Shown: one piece after another, positions 11,441 to 23,777 of the stretch
Layout of the letters: each line of letters opens with the position of its first letter
How positions within the stretch are numbered: the stretch's first letter is position 1
Origin: Ascoidea asiatica
Lineage: Eukaryota; Ascomycota; Saccharomycetes; Ascoideales; Ascoideaceae
DNA length: 64,000 nt
Assembly (NCBI GenBank): GCA_001600695.1
Contig: BCKQ01000004.1
Location: 980,434 to 1,044,433 of the forward strand
Reading direction: 5' to 3'
Notes under the pieces: model-generated
The model's input: the letters and a program-made list of their open reading frames with translations, nothing else
Databases searched by the model: none
What the model was told of the DNA's origin: nothing
Made by a program: the position numbers and the translations under genes

Positions 11441-14400
11441 TTACATATCAAATAGATCATTATATATATCTTGTTCACATGCTTCAATATCCGGTATTGA
11501 TAATGCATAAATTTTTTCAAAATTAATTAAACTTAATGAATCAAAAAATGGTTTTAATGAACTTACATTTTCAATTTTTTTATATCCAAATAATGAGGGT
11601 TTTCTTAATTTATCAATCTCATCTTTTTCATTTATATCCGTTTCCATATTAATTTTTCTTATATCTTGTGTTGATAATCCAATTTTGAAAAAACTTAAAT
11701 TTGAAATTCTATCAATTAATCCAAACATTGAATTATCACTTGTACTATAATCCGCTCCAATTATATCAGAAATAAAAATCCATTCATTAAGATTAAAATC
11801 TTCATAATTTAAACATAATAAAAGATCTAATAATTTACATGAACTTAATAAATTATTCAAGTTAATTGAATTAAACTCTTCTTCTGTACAATCTAAAACA
11901 CTTTGAAATGATTTATGTAATGATGTTATTATGAATGTCCAATATGATGTTAAATGCGTTTCTGAAAATTTTAATAATATTGCTCTTAAACATAAAAAAA
12001 TTTCTGCTTGTAATGTATCTGAAACAGAAGAAATATCTTGTAATTTACTCATTAAATCTTTTAGAATTAAAATATAACTATCTTTTGGTGATATTATTAT
12101 TAGATAAATAACTCTTTGAATTTTTAAAATTTTAGAATAAATTTCTGTTTCATTCCAACTAAATAAAGCTGTTGAACTTGCTCCATGTGATTGAATTTTT
12201 GAAACCAACTCTAACATTTTGTCTTTATCTGAAGATATCCAGTTTCTTATTATTTGATTCCATGAAATCGTTGAATTAACACTTATACTAAAAAAATTTG
12301 GATCAGAAAATATGTCATATATTGTTAATTTCCAGGTCTTGACACTTTGAGCAACACTACTTAAATCTACAATCAAATCAATCATATAAGAAGGTAAATT
12401 AGGAAAAGCCTTAGACTTAAGAGCAGGAGTAACTATATTTAAAATTATTGATGTTAAAGCAGTAGTAATCTTATCATTCTCTTGAATAATAATATATAGA
12501 TGAGGTAAAATAGTTTGAATGGCTTTACAAACATCATCCTGTAATAATTCAGAGTTGGCTTTTGGGCTTCCAATCTTTTCGGTTATTGCCGAGGAAACAC
12601 CTGAACTCAATGAAAAAGAACTGTTTTTATATGAGGTTGTAGTTGTTCCATTTGTTTTAATACTTTGAGGGGATAAAGGAGAAGTTGACATAGCTTCTTG
12701 AATAGCATTTGGTGAAATAGTTATTCTTGAAGACACATTTAATGAAAGAAGTTTTAAAAATAGATCAGATATTTCTCTTCTAACTCTTCTTTGCTCACCA
12801 AACTTAGATCTTGATAGCTTTTCTCCTAAAACCCCGTTAAACAGAAGTGCAAAGGGTAAAATATTCACATATAGAGTTGAACTATTATATATTTCTTTCA
12901 AAAAAGATATACTTTCCAACCAAATATCTTCAACTGCAGAATTTTCAAGTGATTTTAAATATTCAACCAAAAACTGGCAAAGGGTCTTTTCATTTAAGCT
13001 ATCATTAACAGCTAATTGGATTGTCATTTTATATTTCGAAGGAACAATATCTGGGTTCAATTTTATATTAATTAAGTTGAAAATATTTGGAATTGTAAGC
13101 TGAGGTCTACCGCCATCTAAAACATGCAATATTTTAAATACTGATGATGCAAATATATTATCTCTTACCATTAGGGTTTGAAGAATTTCCAAAGGTTGAA
13201 GCAGATATAGTTTTTCCAAAAGCTTTTTTGATCTGAATTTGATTTTGGAGACATGATAGTTCATAGATTTGATTAGATTAATATCATTCTTAGAATTGTA
13301 TTTATTTGAATAAGAATTCAAAGTTTTAGAATTAAAAAGCTGCCAGTGAGTCTTTTTTTCAGACCATGACCAAATCTCCATACATATCTTGGAAGCTTCT
13401 TGAAAACAATAAATAATCACTAACTTTTTATTTTCTTCAGCAGTCCTTGCCATTGGAGTTTCAACTGCAAAAACTCCTGATATAACGGTCCCGAAGAAGC
13501 CTGGATCATTACTTTGAGGTTTTGCAGTAACCATCTTCGCTTCACTTGAAGAAATGTATATATGGGCAAAGGATAAGATGTCTTCTAGTGCATTCATCAA
13601 TAAGGCTACAGAATCATCGAAATCATATCTTAATGAGGTTTTAGTTTTGTCGATTTTCGCTTTCTCATCTTCCTCACCAAAGCATTGTACCATTCCTTCA
13701 AATAGTTCTCTAATTTTGGCACAAATACACTCGGTTAATGGCGTTATAACTTGAGCAATTGAATCTCCAAAATAAGCTGTACTATCTGAAAGTAAACTAG
13801 ACCAATGTTTAATAAGAATAGCATTATTTGTATACTTTAAACTGTAAATTAAATAAGGTAAAAAATTGATACTATCTGAGTTTTCAATTTCTTCCTGATT
13901 TCTCAGCAAAAGATATGAACTTGCATCTTCAACAGAAAACATATCGAGCCTTATTTTTTGGGTATAGGCAATTTTCAAGGAATAGGAAATAAGATTTAGA
14001 AAACTGACAAGAATATAATCAAAAACTGGACAACTTGAAGAAGAATTTAGTTTTTTGAAGTATTTGAATGATATTTTAAGCAAGAGAGGAGGTATCATAT
14101 TAAAACTTTTTTCTTTTCCGTTTAACAAAATTTCCAATAATTTTAATGAGCATCTCAGTGCTTTGGTAAAAGAATCTGAAGTTGAATTGACTGTTAAAAT
14201 ATTTTTGTCAAGTTCTGTGGATAAAAAAGATATCAAAGTTGCAATAACTAAGTTTTTGTATGTTGAAATATCAAGTTTTTCACTTAGATTATCATCTAAT
14301 ATTTGAGATTGAAGTTCTTCATCTAAGACAGTTAATTCATTGCTAAATGTCGGAATCATTAAAGAAGTGTTCACATTTAGCACATTAATAATTGTTTCTA

Positions 14401-17400
14401 CTTGATAACAATATAAATCAATATCATCAATAAGAGTTAATTCTTTATCCACATATTTTAAAAATTCGGTTTTTGCAAGTGGAACTGTAATCATTTTGTA
14501 AAATCTATTAGCTGATCCAGAATTGACAATTGAAAGAATTGCGTTAGAAGCTATCAAATAATCTGGGGAACCGCAATCTGTTAGATCATCTAAGACTAAT
14601 TGTAAGGGTCTGGCTAAAATTATATCAGTAGTCACACTATTTCCAGTAAGGTTGGCAGTATGATTCCATAATACCGAAAAGGCAGTCAATCTATCTTGTC
14701 TATTGGATTTTATAAATAACAGAGAGAGGACAGACTCTATAGCATGAGCATCTACACCCAATTCCAAATTAAGAATATGTTTCACAGATTCTACTTGATA
14801 TCTTCCAGAGCAATCAAGCATACAATTCCAAAGAAGTGAGATTAAAATTACTAAAAGCTCATTTTTTAACTTTAAAGAAATATTTTTTACAACTTCATTG
14901 AAAATATTTGCAAATCCAAAGGAAATAGAAACATAATTTAAATCTAAAATTGACTTTTTCTCTAATTTTGAAGGTTCTTTTGTTGAACTGATCGATAATC
15001 CGTATATCATTTCGCTTATGGAATTAATGTCAATCTCAGTTGACATTTCAAAATCATCAATGGAATCATTTAAGACCTCTTCGATCGGATTACTTTCAAT
15101 TAAACTATTTTCAGAAGATTTAGTGAGATTATCTAACCCTATTAATTCTTGTAATAGTATATCATTAGTCCAAGCAGAAGAGTCAGAAGCTGTCATTGGA
15201 ATTTTTTCTAATATGTCCGATAACAAGTCGCAATAATAATAACAAACATCCTTTCTAGCCCTTAAGCATTTCCAAACTAGAAGTGTTGATGCATTTGAAA
15301 TCATTAGAGATAAATCAGAAGATGGTAATGGAGGAGAAATATCATCATTATCATTATAGTTATAATTGTATTGGAATCCTAAAATTTCTGGATTGAACAT
15401 TTCTAATTTAGATTCGTCATCATTCATTTTAGAATAGTAATGAGAAATTATGTTAAAAGATTCAATGGAAAATTGTTCAAATATTTCATCACTTGCTTTT
15501 ATTAAATCTTTTTCAGTAAGGTTAGATTTTTGATTATTGAATAATTTATATAAAGATTTATTATGAGCATGCTCAGCTGGTAAAAATGCTCTTTGTGGAA
15601 TTAGACTTATTATTGTTTTAACTAAATTATACCATTCATAAATATCAAATGATTTATTATCAGATAAAGAAACATTTTTGCTATTACAAACAATAGAAGT
15701 TGAAGGCTGATAAAGTTGCTTTTTTGTACTATTATTTTCTTTTTGAGATGAATTATTTGCATCAGATATTAAAATATAATCATCATTATAAATCCTTTTC
15801 AATAATAATAAAAATAATGTTAAAGGTAAATGATGAATAATCATTTCTTCATCAGAAACATTAAAATGATTTAAACAAAATTGAACAGACTTAAGTCTAT
15901 TAGTATTTATAAGTTTAAATAAATCTGACCATATATTAATTGGTTCGACATTATCAAAAAGAGCAGAAGCACTTTTCAATACTTCATTAAATTGTAAATC
16001 TTGAGTTGTATTTTCATTATTTATATCACCAATTGGAGAATTTAATTGTTCGTAAGTTTTTTCAACTGATATTAAACATGGTATAAAAATTTTTGGAATT
16101 ATCAATGAACCAATTTCCCATTTATCCATAATTGCCAAACAAATTTTATAAGCTTGAATTTTTTGTTTATATAGAGGAATTGCAAATCTTTGATTATTTT
16201 CATTACCTTTAATCAATTTTAATAAACCGGAAATTAAATAATTCATACCAAATTTTTTAAAATAGTCAATTCTATTTTTTGTTTTTGCAGTGCCTGTTGG
16301 AGTTATTGGAGTTTGTAAATCATTTGATCCAGATTGTAAATTATTTTGTAATTTTGATAATGGTAATGAACTTCTCCTTGCCAGAAGAGAAGTATCTAAA
16401 GCTTCAGGGCCTAATAACCAATTCCATAATCTTCTATTTAGTGACATATCTTTTCTTAAAACAGTTGAAGAAGCAGCCATAATTAATTTCTCAACATCAG
16501 TTTTTAAAGCTAAATGTTGTAAAATATCAGACCTTAATTCTAATCTAGATACTAAAAGATCAAAAAAACCTCTTTGAACTAAAATATTTTCATCTCTTAG
16601 ACCCTTAGAAAAAATTCTAATTAATAAACCAGTTTCTGGATTTATACATGCTCTAGCTTCTGCAGATAATGAATTTAAAATTTTATCTTTCATTATTTTA
16701 TTTGAAGAAATATTAGATGAGTCTAGTTTCAACTTATCTTCTTTTATTGCCATTAATGTTGGTGTCAGTATAGTCTTGATATCACTCGTATCTTTAGAAT
16801 CTTTTGTATCTTTGGTGGTTGTTAATGGTGGATCATTAGATATTTTCATACTATTGAAATAAGGTAATCTTTTATTACACCATACTAGAGCACCTAATCT
16901 TCTATCTGGATTTGTTATAATTATTAGATAAATTGATTGCCAAAAGCAACAGTCATCATTTAAATTTTTTTTTAAAGAATCAATTAAACCTAAAGCTTCA
17001 TTAAAACATTCACTTGATTCATCATCAATTGCAGGTAATAAACTTGATAATAAAGCTTTTATCATAATTTTTAAATAATAAGGTTGAATTGTAATTATAT
17101 AATTTTCAAATAATTCAATTATTGAAGGTTTAACAGAAATTGAAGCAAAAGAAATTAAAGGTAGTAAACCTGGAATCCATATTGAAACTTGTTGAGAAAG
17201 TTTTTCAATACCAATTAAATTGAATATATAACTATAAAGTTCAATTGATTTTCTATGAACACCACTTGGTAAATTTGGAGATAAACATTGAGCTAATTTT
17301 CTTGAAATTTCAAAAGAATATGAATTTGGAATCCATTTTTCTCTTGAATGAGCTTGTAAAGATTTTAATAATTTTCCTAAAAATGAAATATAATCTGCCC

Positions 17401-17572
17401 ATTCAGTTGCAGAATCAAATATAGAAAGTGATTTATCTAAAGAAGCTAAATATTTTCTATCTTTTGAATCTAAATGAGCTTTATCCAATTCATCATCAGT
17501 TAATTTCACATGAGATCTAAAAGGAATTGATTTTAATATACTCTTTGATTTTTCATTAGTAGAAGGCATCAT
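11441..17572 (-). CDS. DOP1: Dopey-family protein Dop1
   Basis: A very large protein of 2043 residues (S. cerevisiae Dop1 is 1698). The N-terminal 300 residues carry the Dopey domain, including SREKWIPNS, LAQCLSPNLPSGVHRKSIE and WIPGLLPLISFASISVKP. The rest is helical, repeat-like and Leu/Ile-rich, as in other Dopey proteins, with a block LLQPLEILQTLMV near the middle of the C-terminal half. Dop1 is essential in S. cerevisiae and works with Mon2 and Neo1 in endosome-Golgi membrane traffic. Two adjacent ATGs open the frame; the upstream one is used here. Base composition is less extreme than in its neighbours, and unlike them it has several in-frame CTG codons (for example at 13202, 13904, 14156 and 16382), none in a position I can call conserved. 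Confidence 0.93.
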   Translation of the reverse strand: MMPSTNEKSKSILKSIPFRSHVKLTDDELDKAHLDSKDRKYLASLDKSLSIFDSATEWADYISFLGKLLKSLQAHSREKWIPNSYSFEISRKLAQCLSPNLPSGVHRKSIELYSYIFNLIGIEKLSQQVSIWIPGLLPLISFASISVKPSIIELFENYIITIQPYYLKIMIKALLSSLLPAIDDESSECFNEALGLIDSLKKNLNDDCCFWQSIYLIIITNPDRRLGALVWCNKRLPYFNSMKISNDPPLTTTKDTKDSKDTSDIKTILTPTLMAIKEDKLKLDSSNISSNKIMKDKILNSLSAEARACINPETGLLIRIFSKGLRDENILVQRGFFDLLVSRLELRSDILQHLALKTDVEKLIMAASSTVLRKDMSLNRRLWNWLLGPEALDTSLLARRSSLPLSKLQNNLQSGSNDLQTPITPTGTAKTKNRIDYFKKFGMNYLISGLLKLIKGNENNQRFAIPLYKQKIQAYKICLAIMDKWEIGSLIIPKIFIPCLISVEKTYEQLNSPIGDINNENTTQDLQFNEVLKSASALFDNVEPINIWSDLFKLINTNRLKSVQFCLNHFNVSDEEMIIHHLPLTLFLLLLKRIYNDDYILISDANNSSQKENNSTKKQLYQPSTSIVCNSKNVSLSDNKSFDIYEWYNLVKTIISLIPQRAFLPAEHAHNKSLYKLFNNQKSNLTEKDLIKASDEIFEQFSIESFNIISHYYSKMNDDESKLEMFNPEILGFQYNYNYNDNDDISPPLPSSDLSLMISNASTLLVWKCLRARKDVCYYYCDLLSDILEKIPMTASDSSAWTNDILLQELIGLDNLTKSSENSLIESNPIEEVLNDSIDDFEMSTEIDINSISEMIYGLSISSTKEPSKLEKKSILDLNYVSISFGFANIFNEVVKNISLKLKNELLVILISLLWNCMLDCSGRYQVESVKHILNLELGVDAHAIESVLSLLFIKSNRQDRLTAFSVLWNHTANLTGNSVTTDIILARPLQLVLDDLTDCGSPDYLIASNAILSIVNSGSANRFYKMITVPLAKTEFLKYVDKELTLIDDIDLYCYQVETIINVLNVNTSLMIPTFSNELTVLDEELQSQILDDNLSEKLDISTYKNLVIATLISFLSTELDKNILTVNSTSDSFTKALRCSLKLLEILLNGKEKSFNMIPPLLLKISFKYFKKLNSSSSCPVFDYILVSFLNLISYSLKIAYTQKIRLDMFSVEDASSYLLLRNQEEIENSDSINFLPYLIYSLKYTNNAILIKHWSSLLSDSTAYFGDSIAQVITPLTECICAKIRELFEGMVQCFGEEDEKAKIDKTKTSLRYDFDDSVALLMNALEDILSFAHIYISSSEAKMVTAKPQSNDPGFFGTVISGVFAVETPMARTAEENKKLVIIYCFQEASKICMEIWSWSEKKTHWQLFNSKTLNSYSNKYNSKNDINLIKSMNYHVSKIKFRSKKLLEKLYLLQPLEILQTLMVRDNIFASSVFKILHVLDGGRPQLTIPNIFNLINIKLNPDIVPSKYKMTIQLAVNDSLNEKTLCQFLVEYLKSLENSAVEDIWLESISFLKEIYNSSTLYVNILPFALLFNGVLGEKLSRSKFGEQRRVRREISDLFLKLLSLNVSSRITISPNAIQEAMSTSPLSPQSIKTNGTTTTSYKNSSFSLSSGVSSAITEKIGSPKANSELLQDDVCKAIQTILPHLYIIIQENDKITTALTSIILNIVTPALKSKAFPNLPSYMIDLIVDLSSVAQSVKTWKLTIYDIFSDPNFFSISVNSTISWNQIIRNWISSDKDKMLELVSKIQSHGASSTALFSWNETEIYSKILKIQRVIYLIIISPKDSYILILKDLMSKLQDISSVSDTLQAEIFLCLRAILLKFSETHLTSYWTFIITSLHKSFQSVLDCTEEEFNSINLNNLLSSCKLLDLLLCLNYEDFNLNEWIFISDIIGADYSTSDNSMFGLIDRISNLSFFKIGLSTQDIRKINMETDINEKDEIDKLRKPSLFGYKKIENVSSLKPFFDSLSLINFEKIYALSIPDIEACEQDIYNDLFDM

Positions 17573-18067
17573 CTACAAGAAGTCATCTACAATATTCAAT
17601 TCTTTAAACTAGTAATGATTCTTTAATTATGTATCTATCTATCAATTATATACCAATTGTTTCTTCACCACTTCTTGACTTGATTCTATCTTTATTACTC
17701 GAATATCTTATCTTAAATCTATATATTTATCTATCTATCTATCTAACCTATGTAGATCATCAACTATCATTATCAATTATCACTATCAATTACCATCACC
17801 ATTAATAAACACCATGTCAAACAGTTCTCTTAACAATCACTCGACTGTTGGCTGTGAATAAAGTTCGCATTTTCGTTCTTTTTGCAGGACTCCAAATCCC
17901 GGATGTGGCTTATTCAGGCAAGCCTCTCAGATAGTGTAAACATACCAGCCACTATATTCCCAATTCGGATTTGATCTCAGTTTATACCCTTTTTATTGAT
18001 ATCTATTGAAATTTATTGACATTTATTGATATTTATACACTGAAATAATACAAAATTACCATGATTA
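17573..18067. other. Intergenic region DOP1 promoter / T5orf172 gene 3' side
   Basis: About 495 bp holding the DOP1 promoter. There are TCTA/ATCT microsatellite stretches at 17635-17750 and a GC-richer patch at 17830-17960 containing AATCCCGGATG. No gene is seen. Confidence 0.45.
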
Positions 18068-19027
18068 TTATGAATTTTCATAACAGATTTTATCAATGGT
18101 CTTGAAAATTTTCTTTAGATCATCTCTTGGTAATAAGAACCATTCAGTATGTAGTTTATATTCTTTACTATTAAGATCTTTTTTCAATCCACAATTTTCA
18201 CAATATAAATTAACTCTACCATATTTCTCTCTTAAATTTTCATGAATTAAAACTTCTATTTTACTTAAATTCTTGGAGCAATAATAACCTTTAACTTGAG
18301 AATTATAATTTTTAAATTTCATTACATTTAAAAAATTTATATAATTTTTAGTATCTGAATCTTTCAGATTATTTGAATTATTTGAGTCATTAAAATTTAA
18401 TAATTTGAAACTTTTATTTAAGAATTTCAAAGAAGTTTCAAATGATAAAGGTTCAACAATTTTTAAATCTGTCTTACATTGATTTTCCCATTGTTTAATT
18501 CTTTTTTGTATAGTTTGAGTTGTTAAGCCAATTTTTAAAAGTATATGAAATTTTGGATTAAAACTTTCCCAATTTAAAGATTTTTTATTTTGAATTTGAA
18601 TCCAATTTTCTTTATTTGGTTTTGAAGAAAGTAAATGTTTTAATGTATAGATATAAATGAATCCTTCTTGATTTGTATTTGTATTATCAGGTATAAAATT
18701 ATTTGGTTTATGAGAAAGTTTTATATTATATTCTTGTTTTGTATATGTTGTGCTAGTAGTAGTACTCGTACTAGTATTTGTTCCGGTAGTTGAATTAATT
18801 TGAGAAAATTCTAATTTTTGAAGCTTTTGAGCAGCAGAATTCATTAATGAATTCTTCGAGAATTTTATCTTATTATCCACATTACTTATATTATTATTTA
18901 ATTTCATTTTTGTTGATTGATTAAAATTTATATTTTGAGAATTATGATATCGACAATAATTTCCATCTTGAACAGTTATTTTACATCGTTCATTTTTCTT
19001 AGTTATTCCATGACATTGAACAGACAT
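18068..19027 (-). CDS. Zinc-knuckle plus T5orf172 (DUF1766, GIY-YIG-like) domain protein, mug113-like
   Basis: A 319-residue protein. The N-terminus has a small Cys/His cluster (C5, C15, C25, H28; CHGITKKNERCK and YCRYH), the short zinc motif found in many fungal proteins of this type. The C-terminal two thirds match the T5orf172/DUF1766 domain, a GIY-YIG-nuclease relative: GFIYIYTL, LLKIGLTTQTIQKRIKQWENQC, then SKIEVLIHENL and HTEWFLLP. S. pombe mug113 belongs to this family; its biochemical role is unclear. A Ser/Thr-rich linker separates the two parts. One in-frame CTG lies in an Asn/Ser tract (NNSNN-CTG-KDSD), where serine would fit. Confidence 0.75.
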   Translation of the reverse strand: MSVQCHGITKKNERCKITVQDGNYCRYHNSQNINFNQSTKMKLNNNISNVDNKIKFSKNSLMNSAAQKLQKLEFSQINSTTGTNTSTSTTTSTTYTKQEYNIKLSHKPNNFIPDNTNTNQEGFIYIYTLKHLLSSKPNKENWIQIQNKKSLNWESFNPKFHILLKIGLTTQTIQKRIKQWENQCKTDLKIVEPLSFETSLKFLNKSFKLLNFNDSNNSNNLKDSDTKNYINFLNVMKFKNYNSQVKGYYCSKNLSKIEVLIHENLREKYGRVNLYCENCGLKKDLNSKEYKLHTEWFLLPRDDLKKIFKTIDKICYENS

Positions 19028-19419
19028 TATTTATTTCAAAGATATTTCAATATAAATCTTGATTCAAGGACAAAGTAAAATATAATGGAATATGAAAATC
19101 TAAATCTTATATATTTCTTGAAATATGAACATTTTCAAAAAGAATTATTTTTGAATGTTTTTGAATTAATTAATATTTAAACTGGGTCGAGTCTTTTTTA
19201 GATTTCTACCGCTTTTAGCCTTATTTCATTTCATTTCATTTGTTTACCTTTTAATAAAGAAATTAGAATAAGTTTATTAGAAAATTGGAAAGAATTAGCT
19301 ACTGTAAACTGTAAAATATTGTCATGAGTCTTGAATATATTATATATTATATATTATATATTATATGTTATATAAAGTTCTATGTACAAATATTTCAAAA
19401 TTTCAAAAAATTGCTTTGA
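19028..19419. other. Intergenic region
   Basis: A 392-bp region. It includes the 5' side of the T5orf172 gene, a TTTCATTTCATT repeat and an (ATATT)n run at 19335-19372 near the end of the DUF1279-like gene. No gene is seen. Confidence 0.45.
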
Positions 19420-20232
19420 TTATTTTCGATTTGGTAATTTCTTTTGTTGATAACCTTTTGGAGGTTGAAATTCCCAAATATCCTTTTTTGAATCTAAATT
19501 TTTTGAATCTAAATCTGATTCAGGTGGTGGTGGTATATTTAATTTTGAATGAGCAATAGTTGGTAAAGTTTTTGTGAATAAATTTTTCATTGGAAGTATA
19601 AAAATTCTTGTGAACCAAGGCATTAATAAAATTGAACAAAATGCTCTAATTGGAGCTAAAAAATTCATAATTGCAAAAGCTTTTGCACCTTCATTAATTA
19701 TAATAATTTTTTCATCATTTGTAAAAGAATCTGAAATTGAACTTGAATTTATTGATTTATTTATAATTTCATTACCTTTTTCAATCATTGATTCAGGTAA
19801 TTGAAAATCTGGTAAATAATTATATTTATGAAATATATACCATAACCCAAATAATGGTATAATTGCCGAGAGTTCATGTAATATTAAAAATCCAGTTATA
19901 TGAGAAAATGGAGCTTGAATAAATCTATGAATATATTTTCTTAAGAATTTTGGAAATTTTAAAAGAAATGGATCTTTTGGATTAAATTCTTTTGAAGTTG
20001 TTGTTGGTGATTTTGAATTCAATGTTGAATTTAATAATTTTGAATCAATTTTTGATTTTGATAATTTATCAATACTTGAAGTTGAATAAAATCTTGGTGG
20101 AGTTTTTATTATTCCATGCGAAGTAATATCTCGATAGACATTTCCAGATCTGAAATGAATCCCTATGGAATTTCTTATATTTATGCTTTTATTTACAAAT
20201 CCAGTTCTCTTAAACAATGTTCTAAGTAACAT
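19420..20232 (-). CDS. DUF1279/FAM210-like mitochondrial membrane protein
   Basis: 270 residues. The N-terminus is Arg/Lys-rich without acids (MLLRTLFKRTGFVNKSINIR), typical of a mitochondrial presequence. The core has the DUF1279-type hydrophobic segment GFLILHELSAIIPLFGLWYIFHKY, followed by a Pro-containing spacer (LPDFQLPE) and a second segment NFLAPIRAFCSILLMPWFTRIFILP. Animal FAM210 and the yeast Mrx11/Fmp10-type proteins have this arrangement, and in yeast they have been linked to mitochondrial gene expression or the inner membrane. I do not assign a single yeast orthologue. The C-terminus is hydrophilic (FQPPKGYQQKK). Confidence 0.62.
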   Translation of the reverse strand: MLLRTLFKRTGFVNKSINIRNSIGIHFRSGNVYRDITSHGIIKTPPRFYSTSSIDKLSKSKIDSKLLNSTLNSKSPTTTSKEFNPKDPFLLKFPKFLRKYIHRFIQAPFSHITGFLILHELSAIIPLFGLWYIFHKYNYLPDFQLPESMIEKGNEIINKSINSSSISDSFTNDEKIIIINEGAKAFAIMNFLAPIRAFCSILLMPWFTRIFILPMKNLFTKTLPTIAHSKLNIPPPPESDLDSKNLDSKKDIWEFQPPKGYQQKKLPNRK

Positions 20233-21514
<1,282 letters not shown>

Positions 21515-21724
21515 CACAATAAATGCAATATTCTCTACAATTACCTTCTTTTTTGTAAGCACTTCCTGAGCGCGGCTTCTCATTGGCCAAAACTGCGCTC
21601 AGCTCCGAATATTTTTTATCGCTAGGAAAAAGATTGAAAATTTTGTAGAAATATTGATGAAAAGAATCCATTAATTAGAATATAGAAGAAATACATATAT
21701 TATATTATATCATATAAAGCAATT

Positions 21725-22870
21725 ATGAGAATAGTGAGAACCATGTCAACAAAAATAATGAAAGAAATAAACTTAGGAAAAACTGCAGATATGCATGTTC
21801 ATCTAAGAGATGGAGAAATGATGAAATTAATTACTCCAACTATTAAACAAGGTGGAATATCAATAGCTTATATTATGCCAAATTTAGTACCTCCAATAAC
21901 AACAATTGAAAAAGTAATTGAATATAAAAAAAATTTAGAACAAATTTCTCCAGAAACAACATTTTTAATGACTTTTTATTTATCAAAAGATTTAACTCCA
22001 GAATTAATTCAAAAAGCTGCAGATTTAAAAGTAATTAAAGGTATAAAATGTTATCCAGCTGGTGTAACTACAAATTCAAGTAAAGGTGTTGATCCAAATG
22101 ATTTTACTGCTTTCTATCCAATTTTTAAAGTTATGGAAAAAAATAATTTAATTTTAAACTTACATGGTGAAAAACCTTCAATTGAAAGTGAATTTAATAA
22201 TAATAATAATGAAAATGAAAATGAAAATAATGATGATGAAATTCATGTATTGAATGCAGAACCTAAATTTTTACCAGCTTTATTCAAATTACATAAAGAT
22301 TTTCCAAATTTAAAAATTGTTTTAGAACATTGTACAACAAAAGCTGCAATTGATGCAATTTTAAAAATTAATAGTGATAATATTGCAGGTTCAATAACTG
22401 CTCATCATTTATATCTTACAATTGATAATTGGGCAGGAAATCCAATAAATTTTTGTAAACCAGTTGCAAAATTACCAATTGATAAAAGATCTTTAATTAA
22501 AGCTGCAATTTCTGGTAATTCTCATTTTTTTTTCGGTTCTGATTCTGCTCCACATCCAATTTCAAATAAATCAAAACTTATGAATGTTTGTGCTGGAGTT
22601 TATACTCAATCTCATTCAATTAGTTATTTAGCAGAAATTTTTGATAAACAAAATTCTTTAGATAAATTAAAAGGTTTTGTTTCTGATTTTGGTAAAAAAT
22701 TTTATAATATTAATGATAATGATATTATTTCAAAAAAAAATGTTATTTTATATAAACAAGAAACTAAAATTCCAGAATTGATTAAAAATGATTTAATTGG
22801 TAATAAAGATTTAGTTGTAGCTCCATTTAAAGCAGGTGAAACATTAAATTGGTCTGTTAAATGGGAATAA
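21725..22870 (+). CDS. URA4: Dihydroorotase Ura4
   Basis: 381 residues. It catalyses the third step of pyrimidine synthesis, cyclising carbamoyl-aspartate to dihydroorotate. Metal-binding HxH is at H24/H26 in ADMHVHLRDGE. Further signature blocks are GIKCYPAGVTTNS (the carboxylated-lysine region), LHGE, LEHCTTKAA, TAHHLYL and GSDSAPHP, all typical of the monofunctional type II enzyme. Two Met codons compete as start: 21725 (MRIVRTMS) and 21743 (MSTKIMKEINLG). The family usually starts close to the second, so the first seven residues may not be translated. An Asn/Glu insert (NNNNENENENNDDE) after LHGEKPS is a local oddity. Confidence 0.96.
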   Translation: MRIVRTMSTKIMKEINLGKTADMHVHLRDGEMMKLITPTIKQGGISIAYIMPNLVPPITTIEKVIEYKKNLEQISPETTFLMTFYLSKDLTPELIQKAADLKVIKGIKCYPAGVTTNSSKGVDPNDFTAFYPIFKVMEKNNLILNLHGEKPSIESEFNNNNNENENENNDDEIHVLNAEPKFLPALFKLHKDFPNLKIVLEHCTTKAAIDAILKINSDNIAGSITAHHLYLTIDNWAGNPINFCKPVAKLPIDKRSLIKAAISGNSHFFFGSDSAPHPISNKSKLMNVCAGVYTQSHSISYLAEIFDKQNSLDKLKGFVSDFGKKFYNINDNDIISKKNVILYKQETKIPELIKNDLIGNKDLVVAPFKAGETLNWSVKWE

Positions 22871-23777
22871 GTTAAAATTAATAAATTTATTTGTTTATTC
22901 AAGTATTCAAAAGTTATATAAATTCAAACGAAAGACAAAACCGAAAGTAGAAATCTAACACTTTTTTTTTTATATATTCAGCCGGATATCATTTATATAG
23001 TTTTTAAATATCTTATAGATCTTATTTACATGCTTTTAGTTTTTTTTTATTTTTATTTTTTTCAAAAATTCAAATTTCATATTCAAACTTATATTCTTTT
23101 AGCTTCTTATTTTTCACATTTTTTAGATAATTTAATTAAATATATTCCTAATATTCATTTACCATATGCCAACACCCCGAAAAGAATCAAAAAATATTTG
23201 AGAAATTATTAATGAAAATAGAAGGATTTATTAGTAAAGTTCAAATGAGAAGAAAAAAAATTAATTAACTTTAACTAGAATATATTAAATTACAAAATAA
23301 GAATAAAATAATATAAGAACATAGGAATATAATAATATAATAATATAGTAATATAATGATAATAATATAAGAATATAAGCATATAAGAAAATAAGCAAAA
23401 AAAAAGTAAACAACATTGAAAAAAATGAAATTATATATAAGTAAATAAAAAAGTAAAAATAATAATGCAAGTGAAATTATTATTAAATTGTACAATCATT
23501 TAATCATTTAATCATTTAGTCATTTAATCATTTAAAGATAAGAATAATAAAAACATAAGCATACATGAAACAAAAATATAAAAGTTAATATAATGAGAAA
23601 TAAAAGAAAGGTAACTATTTTAAGTTAAGTTAATTATAGTAGAGAAAAAAAAATGAAAATTAAAAACATTTTAAGCTGAATAACTGAATATATTGTAACA
23701 CAGGTCAAAATAAAAATTAAAAGTAATAGACCAAAGATTAACTTATGTAATTAAATGAATTGATTAAATATAAAGTT
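22871..23777. other. Convergent intergenic region URA4 / Zn2Cys6 gene
   Basis: About 0.9 kb, extremely AT-rich. It has AATATA tandem-like repeats (23300-23400) and an ATCATTTA(A/G)TC repeat at 23495-23540. It is probably the 3' untranslated regions. A 60-codon ATG ORF at 23030-23212 is present but not supported. Confidence 0.45.

Noticed and set aside
23030-23212. 60-codon ATG ORF downstream of URA4
   Set aside because: Composition is that of random AT-rich DNA, with no domain; it lies in the probable 3' untranslated region.
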